Shown: positions 34,656 to 45,169, counted from the stretch's first letter. The stretch is 64,000 bases of DNA from Planctomycetaceae bacterium (GCA_011525745.1 WYBU01000068.1:1-64000), one strand, 5' to 3'. The notes: generated by a model not told the origin, from the letters alone. Numbers and translations: made by a program.

Positions 34656-35803
34656 GTGATCGGGCGTCCCCCCGGCGGCGTGCTCAATCGTTTCACGGCC
34701 TCGCTCAATACGACGTCTACACTCAGCTCGTTCATGCAGCGCAAATCATATGGGCATTCGGATCGGCGGCGCAGATAGCAGGGACTGCACGGCAGGTCGA
34801 GCCGGATCACGTCGCCGAGTCGCCGATACGGACCGGTGCGGCACGGATGCGTCGGCCCGAAAAGCGCTACCAGCGGCCGGCCGTACGCGGCGGCCATGTG
34901 CATCGGTGTCGAGTCGGCCGTCACGACCAGCCGCGCGCCGGCGATCAGCGCGGCGAGCTGCCGCAGTGACGTGCGGCCGCATAAGTTGACGGCGGCGCCG
35001 CCGGACGCCCGCGCCGCGGCCTCGGCCGCGGCCGTGTCATCGCGTCCGCCGACGAGCACGGCGCGCAACATTGTTCCACGACGATCGCCCGCACTCGGGA
35101 TTGACATGGTGGCGGCGCCGTCACACGCGAGGGGGCGACATCCCAGCCTCGCGGCCAGCGTTCCGAACCGCTCGGCCGGCCAACGCTTCGTTTCCCAGCG
35201 CGTCGACGGGACGAGCACTACGTAATCGTCTTGAGGGCCGATGCCCGTTTGCGTCAGCAGCGCGCGCGCCGCTTCGGCGTCGGCGGCCGAGAACACTGGT
35301 CGCAGATCGGGTTCGATCCGCGGCCGGCCGACGTGATTCAGCACCGCCAGATTGCGGTCGGCCGCGTGCGTCGCATGGGGTCGGCGCGGCAGGCGATGGG
35401 TGTAGAACATCCACGCGGCCTCGCGTGCGTCGCGAAAGCCGATGCGTGTTCCCGCGCGCGAGACCCAGGACAGGAATCCGCTGCGGAACAGTCCCTGCAA
35501 GTCCACAACGAGATCGAATTGCCGCGCTCGTAAGTCGCGCACGAAGGCGACAAACGCGCGAAACGCGGCGGCGCTGCGCCACATGCGGCCGTAACGCTTT
35601 CGATCGAAGCGGATCACTTCGTCGATCGACGGCTCGACCTCCAGCAGATCGGCGAACGACGAGGCGACCAGCCACGCCAGATGCGACTCGGGAAACGCCG
35701 CGCGCAGCCCCCGCGCCACGGGCAGCGCGTGCAGGATGTCGCCCGGCGAGCTGGGCTTGATCAGCAGAATGCGTCGAAAAGATCGGCCGGCCAGTTGATC
35801 CAT
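34652..35803 (-). CDS. Heptosyltransferase-like GT9 glycosyltransferase
   Basis: A 383-residue GT-B enzyme of family 9. The N-lobe motif RILLIKPSSPGDILHALPVA with Asp as likely base and DLVVDLQGLFRSG matches lipopolysaccharide heptosyltransferases. The C-lobe has VVTADSTPMHMAAAYGRPLVALFGPT, the ADP-heptose site, and the Cys-containing end LPCSPCYLRR, CPYDLRCM typical of the family. It transfers a heptose or related sugar to lipid A core. Overlaps the secreted-protein gene by 4 bp. Planctomycetes have an outer membrane with lipopolysaccharide, consistent with this. Confidence 0.9.
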   Translation of the reverse strand: MDQLAGRSFRRILLIKPSSPGDILHALPVARGLRAAFPESHLAWLVASSFADLLEVEPSIDEVIRFDRKRYGRMWRSAAAFRAFVAFVRDLRARQFDLVVDLQGLFRSGFLSWVSRAGTRIGFRDAREAAWMFYTHRLPRRPHATHAADRNLAVLNHVGRPRIEPDLRPVFSAADAEAARALLTQTGIGPQDDYVVLVPSTRWETKRWPAERFGTLAARLGCRPLACDGAATMSIPSAGDRRGTMLRAVLVGGRDDTAAAEAAARASGGAAVNLCGRTSLRQLAALIAGARLVVTADSTPMHMAAAYGRPLVALFGPTHPCRTGPYRRLGDVIRLDLPCSPCYLRRRSECPYDLRCMNELSVDVVLSEAVKRLSTPPGGRPIT

Positions 35804-35848
35804 CGTGAAACTTGAAACGTGCGCGAAACTCGTGCACGCAATGACCCG

Positions 35849-36751
35849 TCACGCCGGCCGTTCGAACGCCGTCACGCGCTCCACGCCGCCCAGGTCACGA
35901 AACAGCCCGACGGCGGTCCAGCCCGCGACGGCGAACAGCGCCTGCACGGCCGAAGCCTGACTCTCGCCGACTTCGAGATACACGCGTCCGCCGGGACGCA
36001 GCAGTCGCGCCGCGCCTTCGGCGATGCGGCGGAAGAACACGAAGCCGTCGCCGCCGGCCAGCGCGATGCGCGGCTCGTACTCGCGGATGTGCGCGGGCAG
36101 CGTGTCGACCACGGCGTCGGGAATATAGGGCGGGTTCGACAGCAGCGCGTGAAAGCCGCCTTCGGCCACCGCGTCCGGCGGCAGCGACACTCCATCCGCG
36201 ACGACGGTCCGCACGCGATCCGCTACGCGGTGGCGCTCGGCGTTCTGAGCCGCGACGTCGACCGCCGCCGGCGACACGTCGGCGGCCACGACGTGCGCGC
36301 GCGGCTCGAACTTCGCGACCGCGATGCCGATGCAGCCGGAGCCGGTTCCGAGATCGAAGACGTCAATCCGCGGATCGTGCAGCCCCTTGGCGAACGCCAG
36401 GGCACGTTCGACGAGCGTCTCGGTCTCGGGGCGCGGAATAAGCACGTCTCGCGTCACGACAAAATCCAGCGAAAAGAACTCCTTGCGGCCGATGAGGTAC
36501 GAAATCGGCTCATGCTTCGAGGCGCGCTGCACCAGCTCGCGAAAGCGGTCGACGCGCGGCTTGTCGGGAACCTGCTCGAAGCGCGTGTAAAGCTCGATCT
36601 TGCGGCAGCCCAGGGCTTCGGCCAGCAGCAACTCGGCGCACAGGCGCGGGTCGTCCAGCCCCTTGGCCTCGAAATGCGCCCGCGTCCAGTTCAACAACCG
36701 ACCGATCGTCCACGGAGCGGACGCGGATTCGGGCGAGGCGGAAGTCGTCAT
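35849..36751 (-). CDS. prmC: Peptide chain release factor glutamine methyltransferase PrmC
   Basis: A 300-residue methyltransferase. An N-terminal helical domain (WTIGRLLNWTRAHFEAKGLD) binds release factor; the catalytic domain has DLGTGSGCIGIAVAKF for S-adenosylmethionine and the NPPYIPD motif that holds the Gln. The site LIGRKEFFSLDFVV is also conserved. It methylates the GGQ glutamine of RF1/RF2. The start chosen, MTTSASPES, precedes the domain; 13 further codons upstream are possible. The release factor gene is not adjacent. 265 bp upstream hold nothing recognisable. Confidence 0.95.
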   Translation of the reverse strand: MTTSASPESASAPWTIGRLLNWTRAHFEAKGLDDPRLCAELLLAEALGCRKIELYTRFEQVPDKPRVDRFRELVQRASKHEPISYLIGRKEFFSLDFVVTRDVLIPRPETETLVERALAFAKGLHDPRIDVFDLGTGSGCIGIAVAKFEPRAHVVAADVSPAAVDVAAQNAERHRVADRVRTVVADGVSLPPDAVAEGGFHALLSNPPYIPDAVVDTLPAHIREYEPRIALAGGDGFVFFRRIAEGAARLLRPGGRVYLEVGESQASAVQALFAVAGWTAVGLFRDLGGVERVTAFERPA

Positions 36752-37017
36752 ATGCAACGGATGTTCCGCCGCCGACCGGCCGGGTGTCAAGCGGAGGACC
36801 GGCGGTCGGCCGCGTATCGGATGCGCCGCGGCGAAGCGGCTGGCGCCTGATCCGAGGCCCAGGCGACGGGGTCATCCGTTCGGCGTGCGATCAACCGCAG
36901 CGCCGGCGCTTGCGGCTCGAATCGATTGGTGTGATCCGCCGCATGGCGGTGGAGTCACGATGGTCGAATCGCCGTCTGTCGTACGAACCATGAACGCACC
37001 CCTACGATGCCGCGCCT

Positions 37018-37353
37018 TCACCCCTGAGATGGTAACCCCTCGTCCGACTCCGTCGGAATGCGCAACTCCACGACCATGCCCAGGCTGCGCAAGCGCGCCA
37101 CCGCTCGCTCGACATCGCCCAGCGCATCCCGAATTGCCGCCACATCCGTCGCGAGGGGCGCCGTCTGCTTCAGCGGCACGCGCTCCGTCGCCGAGTCGTC
37201 ATCGCGCGGCGCATCAGCACTGCCGGCCAAGTTTTCAACGCGGCGCTGCGCGGCACGCCGGCGCATGATCTCCGGACCGGCCAGCGCCGCGAGAAACCGG
37301 CGAAAAAAACCGTTGCGCCGCTCAGCGCGCGGTGCAGATGAAACAGCGGTCAT
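37018..37353 (-). CDS. Hypothetical protein, 111 residues
   Basis: Starts 1 bp after the stop of the small membrane protein gene, so the two are one transcript. The N-terminus is basic with a short amphipathic stretch (RRNGFFRRFLAALAGPEIM). The rest is helical, ending VVELRIPTESDEG, with LATDVAAIRDALGDVERAVARL suggesting a coiled coil. No domain recognised. It might attach to the partner membrane protein. Confidence 0.6.
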   Translation of the reverse strand: MTAVSSAPRAERRNGFFRRFLAALAGPEIMRRRAAQRRVENLAGSADAPRDDDSATERVPLKQTAPLATDVAAIRDALGDVERAVARLRSLGMVVELRIPTESDEGLPSQG

Positions 37354-37354
37354 G

Positions 37355-37687
37355 TCATCCTCCAGGCTGAATCAGCGGCGGCGATTCGAGATACTTTTCG
37401 ACGATGATCGGCGCGGTGATGCCGACGATCATCGCGCCGACGGGCGCGGCGATTTCGCCGGCCAGGCCGAACGCCAGGGCGAGCAATCCGCCGACGAGCA
37501 ATCGCACCGCCTCGGCCAGCAGCAGCGCCGCGCCGAACGTCGGCCGCGACTCGGGCGGCCCCTCGCGCATCAGCCTGACGTAGCCCAGCCCATCGACGAC
37601 GAAGCCGCCGACGACGCCCCAGACGAAGAACTGCCAGCCGGCCGCGGAAGCCGACGAACCGACGGCCTGTACGGGCAGGTCGCTCAT
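37355..37687 (-). CDS. Small membrane protein, 110 residues
   Basis: Starts MSDLPVQAVGSS and has two or three hydrophobic stretches: FFVWGVVGGFVVDGL, LLVGGLLALAFGLAGEIA and PVGAMIVGITAPIIVE. No named family. A near-consensus sigma70 promoter lies immediately upstream, with the predicted transcription start at the ATG, so the mRNA may be leaderless. It leads a two-gene unit with the following 111-residue protein. Confidence 0.65.
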   Translation of the reverse strand: MSDLPVQAVGSSASAAGWQFFVWGVVGGFVVDGLGYVRLMREGPPESRPTFGAALLLAEAVRLLVGGLLALAFGLAGEIAAPVGAMIVGITAPIIVEKYLESPPLIQPGG

Positions 37688-37694
37688 GGTGCTA

Positions 37695-37723
37695 ATTATA
37701 CACTAACTTGTGATATTTGGCAA
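37695..37723 (-). promoter_or_regulatory. Sigma70-type promoter
   Basis: Minus strand: TTGCCA (37718-37723), exactly 17 bp, TATAAT (37695-37700). The ATG of the small membrane protein begins at 37687, 7 nt after the -10 box, leaving no room for a leader. Confidence 0.7.
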
Positions 37724-37779
37724 ATATTTTATGATGCCGCCCGGGGAGCGCCGCCCGGAATGCCCGCCGACGCTACTCG

Positions 37780-38727
37780 TCAGGTTCGGGCCTCCTCCAG
37801 CACGCGGCTCAGCCGCACGAAGACGTCTTCGAGCGTCGGTTCGACCGGCCGCGCCGATGCCGTCGCGTCCGCCGGCGCGATGGCCTCCAGCATGGCGTCC
37901 GGCGACATGTCGTCCGCCAGCAGCACGTGCAGCGTCGTGCCGAACATCGTGGCGTCGCGCACCGCCGCCACGCCGTGCGCCCGCGCCAGCGCATCGGTCG
38001 GCGCGGCGCAGCTTACTTCGAAGCGGCGCGTGCCGGCCGGCGTCACGTCCGGCAGAATTTTCAGCTCGTCCGGCCGGCCCACGGCGATCAGCCGCGCGAG
38101 CTGAATGTATCCGACGTGCGTGCAGCGCTCGGCCTCGTCCATGTAGTGCGTCGTCACGAACATGGTCACGCCGCGATGGCTCAGCTCGAACAGCAGGTCC
38201 CACAGGTCGCGCCTCGCCACCGGATCGATGCCCGCCGTCGGCTCGTCGAGAAACAGCACGTCCGGCTCGTGAATCAACGCACACGCCAGCGCCAGCCGCT
38301 GCTTCCATCCGCCCGAAAGTTGTCCTGCCAGTCGGTTCGCGAACGGCCCGATGCCTGTCAGTTCCGCGACGTCCGCCTCGCGCTGCCGTTGTCGCGCCGG
38401 AGACAAACCGTAAATGCGGCCGTAGAAGCGCAGGTTTTCGACCACGCTCAGATCGGCGTACAGGCTGAACTTCTGCGACATGTAGCCGATACGGCGTTTG
38501 ACCGCCTCGGGGTCCCGGGCGACATCGACCCCCAGCACCGAGCCGCTGCCGGCGCTGGGTCGCAGTACGCCGCACAACATGCGTATCAGCGTCGACTTCC
38601 CCGCGCCGTTGGGTCCCAGAAGCCCGAAGATCGCGGCGCGCGGCACGTCGAACGTCACGTCGCGGACGGCCGTCACGTCGCCGAATCGGCGCGTCAGGCG
38701 ATGACAGCGGATGACGGCGTCGTTCAT
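37780..38727 (-). CDS. ABC transporter ATP-binding protein (multidrug/export type)
   Basis: A 315-residue ATPase of the DrrA/CcmA-like group: Walker A LGPNGAGKST, signature LSGGWKQRL, Walker B VLFLDEPTAGID, switch His in VTTHYMDEA. A ~90-residue C-terminal extension follows the ATPase core, as in exporters of drugs or polysaccharides. No permease gene is next to it in this window, which is unusual; the membrane partner may lie elsewhere. An alternative GTG 11 codons upstream is possible. It is divergent from the PSP1 gene. Confidence 0.88.
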   Translation of the reverse strand: MNDAVIRCHRLTRRFGDVTAVRDVTFDVPRAAIFGLLGPNGAGKSTLIRMLCGVLRPSAGSGSVLGVDVARDPEAVKRRIGYMSQKFSLYADLSVVENLRFYGRIYGLSPARQRQREADVAELTGIGPFANRLAGQLSGGWKQRLALACALIHEPDVLFLDEPTAGIDPVARRDLWDLLFELSHRGVTMFVTTHYMDEAERCTHVGYIQLARLIAVGRPDELKILPDVTPAGTRRFEVSCAAPTDALARAHGVAAVRDATMFGTTLHVLLADDMSPDAMLEAIAPADATASARPVEPTLEDVFVRLSRVLEEART

Positions 38728-38856
38728 AGGGAAGGGATTGTAAGACGCCTCGCGTGACACGGAATGGCGACGTGATTCAGCCGCGGCCGGCCGATATGAT
38801 ACACGGCAGGTTTACCAGCCCATTCTCGGACACGGGCCACCGGAGGAAATTACGCC

Positions 38857-40275
38857 ATGATCTCGATTGCCGAAGTGCCCTCCGGCGGCGGAGCGACGGC
38901 GAAAGATTGCGCCTCGTGCAATCCCAACGCCAAGTGCGGCAACGGGCTGGAGAAGGTCTATCCCACGTGCGCCGTCCGCTACGGCGCAATGAACTTCATC
39001 GGCGAGTTCCGCTACGCCCCCGGCATGTTGTTCGGCTGCGGCGAAAAGGTCGTCATTCAGACCGACCGCGGCACCGAGATCGGCCGCCAGGTCAGCCTCA
39101 CCTGCTCCGGCTGCGAAAAAAGCGTCAGCCGCGAGGACATCAAGAGCTACGTGAAGAACAGCGGGCCGGACTTTCTGCGGCTGCACGCCGGCCGGATTCT
39201 GCGCGTCGCCACGCCCGAAGACCTGGTCGAAAACGAAAAGCAACAGCAGATCGCGCGGCAGATTCAGACCGAGTGTGAAGAGACGACCGACCGGCTCGGC
39301 CTGGATATGAAGACGGTGATCTGCGAATACCTCTTCGGCGGCGAGCGCGTCGTCATCTATTTCATGTCCGATACGCGCGTCGATTTCCGCGAGCTGGTCC
39401 GCGATCTGGCCCATTTGTTCCACACGCGGATCGAGATGCGTCAGGTGCAGGCACGTGACGAAGCCCGCCTCGTGGCCGACTACGAAATTTGCGGGCGCGA
39501 GTGCTGCTGCAAGAACTTCCTCAAGACCCTGCGGCCGGTGAAGATGCCGATGGCCAAGCTCCAGAAGGCCACGCTCGATCCTTCCAAGGTCTCGGGCCGC
39601 TGTGGGCGACTGCGCTGCTGCCTGCGATATGAGCATGACAGCTACGAAGAGTTGAACGCCCGGCTGCCGCGCGTCGGACGGCGCGTGCGAACCGAATCAG
39701 GCCCCGCGGTCGTCGTCGATCGCCAGATACTGACCCAACTGCTGGTCGTCGAATACCCCGACAATCGGCGGCTCACGATTCCCATCGAAGAGATTCTGCC
39801 GGATGACGCCGGCGCCGCGCCGACCGACGAGCGGCCGGCCAAACCGGCCGCGCCTCGTGAGGCCGGGCGCGCCATCGAGGCGCTTGAAGCGGTGTCCAAC
39901 GGCGGCGAGCCGGATGAAGTTGCCGCAAGCGCGACGCGGGATGGAGGCGCGCCGCCGGGGGCGGCGCCCGCCGACGTGCCGTCGCCGGCGGGACGCGCCG
40001 AGCGGCGGCGCGGTCGCAGAAGTCGCCGCCAGCGGCGACGCGAAGGGGCCGGTGGTGCGGATGTGCAGGGACGGCCGGCGCCGGGCCAGTCGCGCGAAGC
40101 GCCTCGCGATGCAAGCGAGGCGGGCGACGCGGCGCGTTCGGCAGGGGCAGGGCCGTCGCCGGGTCAGCCGGGCGGCGAAGGTCGATTCGGCCGGCGCGGC
40201 CGGCGTCGCCGACGGCGCGGGCATCGTGGGCCCGAAGGACCGCCGCCGGGCACGCGGCCGACGACGGGGGAATGA
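38857..40275 (+). CDS. PSP1/RicT-like protein with disordered tail
   Basis: A 472-residue protein. Residues ~35-270 match the PSP1 family (YaaT/RicT): the Cys motifs ICGRECCCKNFL and KVSGRCGRLRCCLRYEH, plus DFRELVRDLAHLFHTRIEMR, are hallmarks. In Bacillus the homologue joins YlbF and YmcA in a complex with Fe-S clusters that governs mRNA maturation by RNase Y. An extra Cys cluster at the N-terminus (CASCNPNAKCGNG) precedes the core. From ~320 on, the chain is Pro-, Ala-, Gly-, Arg-rich and likely disordered, ending in Arg repeats that could bind RNA. Followed by the Minf_1886-type gene. Confidence 0.88.
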   Translation: MISIAEVPSGGGATAKDCASCNPNAKCGNGLEKVYPTCAVRYGAMNFIGEFRYAPGMLFGCGEKVVIQTDRGTEIGRQVSLTCSGCEKSVSREDIKSYVKNSGPDFLRLHAGRILRVATPEDLVENEKQQQIARQIQTECEETTDRLGLDMKTVICEYLFGGERVVIYFMSDTRVDFRELVRDLAHLFHTRIEMRQVQARDEARLVADYEICGRECCCKNFLKTLRPVKMPMAKLQKATLDPSKVSGRCGRLRCCLRYEHDSYEELNARLPRVGRRVRTESGPAVVVDRQILTQLLVVEYPDNRRLTIPIEEILPDDAGAAPTDERPAKPAAPREAGRAIEALEAVSNGGEPDEVAASATRDGGAPPGAAPADVPSPAGRAERRRGRRSRRQRRREGAGGADVQGRPAPGQSREAPRDASEAGDAARSAGAGPSPGQPGGEGRFGRRGRRRRRRGHRGPEGPPPGTRPTTGE

Positions 40276-40326
40276 TGCCGCGCCATGTGCGGGCGACGGG
40301 CGCGTCTCGTTGCGCGGCGCCATCGT

Positions 40327-40347
40327 CACAGCCGATGGGAGGCTGTG
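40327..40347. repeat. Single hairpin related to the CACAGCC repeat family
   Basis: CACAGCC-GATGGGA-GGCTGTG with 7-bp arms, in the spacer after the PSP1 gene. Same arms as the units of the array at 44707-45169 but a different loop. Confidence 0.6.
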
Positions 40348-40488
40348 CTACATGGCCGAGGCGTTTGTCACGATCATTCAGTTCACCCGCGCGGCGGGCG
40401 AAGCTAGAATGGCGTAAACGGCGCCGTGAACTCGACCCCGAAAAAGGGACACAGCGTTCACCGCCGGCAGGAGGAATCGCAACGTCAT

Positions 40489-41022
40489 ATGGCCCGCAGA
40501 AAATCGACATCGCTGAAATCCTCGCGCGCTTCGATCGACGCGTTCCGCCCCGAGGCGTACGCCTTTCTGCGCGAGGGGCTGGAACGGGCGGTGTGCGACG
40601 AGCACGGCGAGCCGTCCAAAGAGTGGAACATTCTGCTTCGCTGGCTCAACAAGCGGGGAGTCAGACCCGACGAGTTCCCCGAGCACTTCCGCCTCGGCCT
40701 GTTGCCGCCGCGCATCGCCCGCATCGCGGAAAAACTGGGCGGCGAGTCCGCTTTGGAAAGCCGTCATGTCAGCGGCGCGGCGTTGTGCCGGGCGCTGCGC
40801 GATCTGGCGGTCGATAAGTGGGGGCTGATGGCCTCGACCGTGCTGCGGCGATGGGGCATACGATCGACGCGCGATTTCGGTGAAATGGTCTTCACCCTGG
40901 TCGAAGCCGATTTGCTTCAGAAGCGCCACGAAGACCGCATCGAGGATTTCGACGACGTGTACGATTTCGAGGCGACCTTCGATCGCGCGTACCAGATTCA
41001 ACCGCCGGCGAGGTTGCCATGA
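40489..41022 (+). CDS. Minf_1886-family protein
   Basis: A 177-residue cytosolic protein. The conserved core is FRPEAYAFLREGLERAV, then HVSGAALCRALRDLAV, KWGLMASTVLRRWGI and RSTRDFGEMVFTLVEADLL, the pattern of the Minf_1886 family found mainly in planctomycetes and verrucomicrobia. Its job is unknown. The start MARRKSTSLKSS is chosen because conserved sequence begins soon after and the preceding codons are low-complexity. It ends in an ATGA overlap with the next small gene. Confidence 0.85.
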   Translation: MARRKSTSLKSSRASIDAFRPEAYAFLREGLERAVCDEHGEPSKEWNILLRWLNKRGVRPDEFPEHFRLGLLPPRIARIAEKLGGESALESRHVSGAALCRALRDLAVDKWGLMASTVLRRWGIRSTRDFGEMVFTLVEADLLQKRHEDRIEDFDDVYDFEATFDRAYQIQPPARLP

Positions 41023-41180
41023 CGCATCCGGCCCCGGAACCGATCGACGCCGACTGGGAGAAGGCCGACGCGCCGCGCATCTCGAATCTGCGCTGGGGCA
41101 TCGCCCTGATCGTGCTTGCGGCCTGGATCGCATTCCTGCTCGCCATGGCGGTGCATCGTTGGATCGTGACGCTCCAGTGA
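41019..41180 (+). CDS. 53-residue single-pass membrane protein
   Basis: A short gene overlapping the Minf_1886-type gene by 4 bp. It reads MTHPAPEPIDADWEKADA, then one membrane helix (WGIALIVLAAWIAFLLAMAV) and a short tail HRWIVTLQ. The overlap, codon use and well-formed helix support translation by coupling. No family known. The pairing with a lineage-specific soluble protein suggests a membrane anchor or partner. Confidence 0.7.
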   Translation: MTHPAPEPIDADWEKADAPRISNLRWGIALIVLAAWIAFLLAMAVHRWIVTLQ

Positions 41181-41202
41181 CGGCCGCTGCGACGCTTCCC
41201 AC

Positions 41203-42945
41203 ATGCCGACCGCCCCGGAACTCGCCCTCGACGCAGCCGTTTTCGACAACAACCTCATCGCGCTGTGCGACGCCGCCCTGAACGGCGCCGCCGATCTACT
41301 GCGCGACGCGGCACTTCCCTCCGACGCCCGCCTGGTTCAAGCGCGCGACGGCCGCGCTACGGTCGTCTGGACCGATGGCGCCGGCCGCACCCGCTGGCTC
41401 GGCGGGACGACGATGCCCGACATCCGGGCCGATGGGCTTCTCGAACGATTCGATGCGGGCATGGGCAACGTGGCGCTGATCGGCATGGGGCAGGGATCGC
41501 TCGTTCGCGCGCTTCTGGATCGACTCTCGCCGGTGCAGGCCGTGATCGTGGTTTCGGAGTCCGCCGCCGACGCCGCTCTGGTTCTGCGCGTTCACGATTT
41601 CGCCGACGCAATCCGCGCAGGCCGGCTGTTGCTGTTCGTCGGGCAGTCCGCCTGGGAGGACCTGTCGGCGTATCTGCTGGACCATGACGGCTATCTGGCG
41701 CCGGAGCGACTGTTGAACTGGCCGTGGTTCACGCCGTCCGACGTTTCGCAGGCAACCGAGCGACTCTCGCGACTTTCGGCCGCGCTCGCCCGCTTTCGCG
41801 CCGATCAGCGTCAGGCGTTGCTGCACGCTCATCGCTCGTCGTTACAGCCTTCGGCCGCTTTGCCGCTTCGCGATCATCCCGCTGCAACGGATTCGCGGCG
41901 GCCCGTTCGTCTTGCCGTGTACTGCCCCCACGGCGATGGGATTGCGGCGACATGCGCGCGGAGCCTGGCGCGTGCCGCGACGACACTCGATCCCGAAGCG
42001 AGTGCTGCACTGAGCGATCACCCGTCACGTCGGCATCCCATTGTTGCGGCCCGGAGTCTGGCCGGATTGCGTCCCGACTGGATCGTCGTCGTCGATGCGC
42101 CGCGCGAGGCGCTGCCCGCCACGACGTGGGCCGAAGCGCGTGTTGCCGTGTGGCTGACCGATTCGGCGCTCGTGTGCGAGGAGTCGATCAGGCGGCTCTC
42201 GCCGCGCGATCGTCTGATCGTCCCGGACGAAGCCGGCCGACAGGCCGCGTTGCGGCTGGGTGTGCCGGCCGACGGCGTTCGCCGGGTCCCTCCCGGCGGC
42301 GACCCGCAGGCGGTCGTCACGGCCACGCCGCCGTTTGTGAATCTGGACGCGGCCGTCGCGGGGCTGCGCTTCGCGTCGCAACAAGCGGTATGGGAAGCCG
42401 CCAAGCGAATCGCTCGGACGCGCGTCGGCGTGTGGCGCGACGAGGCGGCGGAAGAGCTGCTTCAGGCGGCAATGCGCGACACCGGCGTGCGCTTCGACAT
42501 CGCCGAAGTGCGCGACGGCCTGTTACAGCGCATCCGTCGCGTGCTCGGCCCGGGCGTCGAACGAAATACGTATCTTGAAATCTGGAACGAGGCCCTTGCC
42601 GCCGCCACCGCTCAACCGGCGGAGGCCGCCCGCGCGATCGGCCGGCCGGCGATTTTCTTCCCAAGCGGCGGACGCCTTGAGCGGGAGTTGCTCAATGCGG
42701 CGGCGGCGGGATTCATCCTGTTCGTCCGCAATCATCCGCGCCAGGCTAGTACCGACGGCTGGGCTTCGTTTCTCGATCCTGCGGGGCACGTTACGGTCTT
42801 TTCGTCGCCGGCCGAACTGAAGCGCCACCGTGAATCGTATCTTTTTGATCCACAAGCATTTATCGCAAAAGCGCGCGCAGCGCAACAGCATGTGGCGGCG
42901 TCTGAGTCCTGGCAGCGACGGCTCGCAGCCGCTTTGGACGACTGA
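41203..42945 (+). CDS. CgeB-like glycosyltransferase-related protein
   Basis: A 580-residue protein. The middle (RLAVYCPHGDGIAATCARSL) begins a GT-B-like Rossmann fold; later RLSPRDRLIVPDEAGRQAA and GVPADGVRRVPPGGD resemble the donor side of CgeB/DUF3880 proteins, and the C-terminus (GHVTVFSSPAELKRHRESYL) matches the closing module of that group. The N-terminal 200 residues contain another fold with VALIGMGQGSLVRALLDRL. The usual UDP-sugar Glu motif is not obvious, so catalytic activity is uncertain. It follows 22 bp after the small membrane gene, likely in the same transcript. Confidence 0.55.
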   Translation: MPTAPELALDAAVFDNNLIALCDAALNGAADLLRDAALPSDARLVQARDGRATVVWTDGAGRTRWLGGTTMPDIRADGLLERFDAGMGNVALIGMGQGSLVRALLDRLSPVQAVIVVSESAADAALVLRVHDFADAIRAGRLLLFVGQSAWEDLSAYLLDHDGYLAPERLLNWPWFTPSDVSQATERLSRLSAALARFRADQRQALLHAHRSSLQPSAALPLRDHPAATDSRRPVRLAVYCPHGDGIAATCARSLARAATTLDPEASAALSDHPSRRHPIVAARSLAGLRPDWIVVVDAPREALPATTWAEARVAVWLTDSALVCEESIRRLSPRDRLIVPDEAGRQAALRLGVPADGVRRVPPGGDPQAVVTATPPFVNLDAAVAGLRFASQQAVWEAAKRIARTRVGVWRDEAAEELLQAAMRDTGVRFDIAEVRDGLLQRIRRVLGPGVERNTYLEIWNEALAAATAQPAEAARAIGRPAIFFPSGGRLERELLNAAAAGFILFVRNHPRQASTDGWASFLDPAGHVTVFSSPAELKRHRESYLFDPQAFIAKARAAQQHVAASESWQRRLAAALDD

Positions 42946-44633
<1,688 letters not shown>

Positions 44634-44706
44634 CCGGCCGGGATGCACGAATCAGCGGGGTCCGCGATGCGGAACATTGTTCCGCGTGGCACGCGCTTTC
44701 GGCCCG

Positions 44707-45169
44707 TGTGTCACAGCCGCCCCCGGCTGTGAGAATGTGGCACAGCCGCCTCCGGCTGTGGGAATGTGGCACAGCCGCCCCCGGCTGTGCGAATGTGGCA
44801 CAGCCGCCCCCGGCTGTAAGAATGTGGCACATCCGCCCCCGGCTGTGAGAATGTGCCACATCCGCCCCCGGCCGTGAGAATGTGGCACAGCCGCCTCCGG
44901 CTGTGGGAATGTGGCACATCCGCCCCCGGCTGTGAGAATGTGCCACATCCGCCCCCGGCTGTGAGAATGTGGCACAGCCACCCCCGGCTGTGAGAATGTG
45001 GCACATCCGCCCCCGGCTGTGAGAATGTGCCACATCCGCCCCCGGCCGTGAGAATGTGGCACAGCCGCCTCCGGCTGTGGGAATGTGGCACATCCGCCCC
45101 GGCTGTGAGAATGTGCCACATCCGCCCCCGGCTGTGAGAATGTGGCACAGCCGCCCCCGGCTGTGGTGA
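44707..45169. repeat. Tandem array of sixteen 29-bp hairpin units
   Basis: Sixteen contiguous 29-bp units (one is 28 bp), each TGTGGCACAGCC... containing arms CACAGCCG and CGGCTGTG around a C-rich loop, then AGAA or GGAA. Many substitutions are shared between units in register: units 5-10 are nearly identical to units 11-16 (a 174-bp block), and unit types recur every third unit. Some units read TGTGCCACAT in place of TGTGGCACAG. There are no variable spacers. On the minus strand all frames stay open for more than 150 codons, producing false repeat proteins. Confidence 0.95.

Noticed and set aside
44707-45169. CRISPR array
   Set aside because: Units are contiguous without unique spacers, and no cas gene is in the window.
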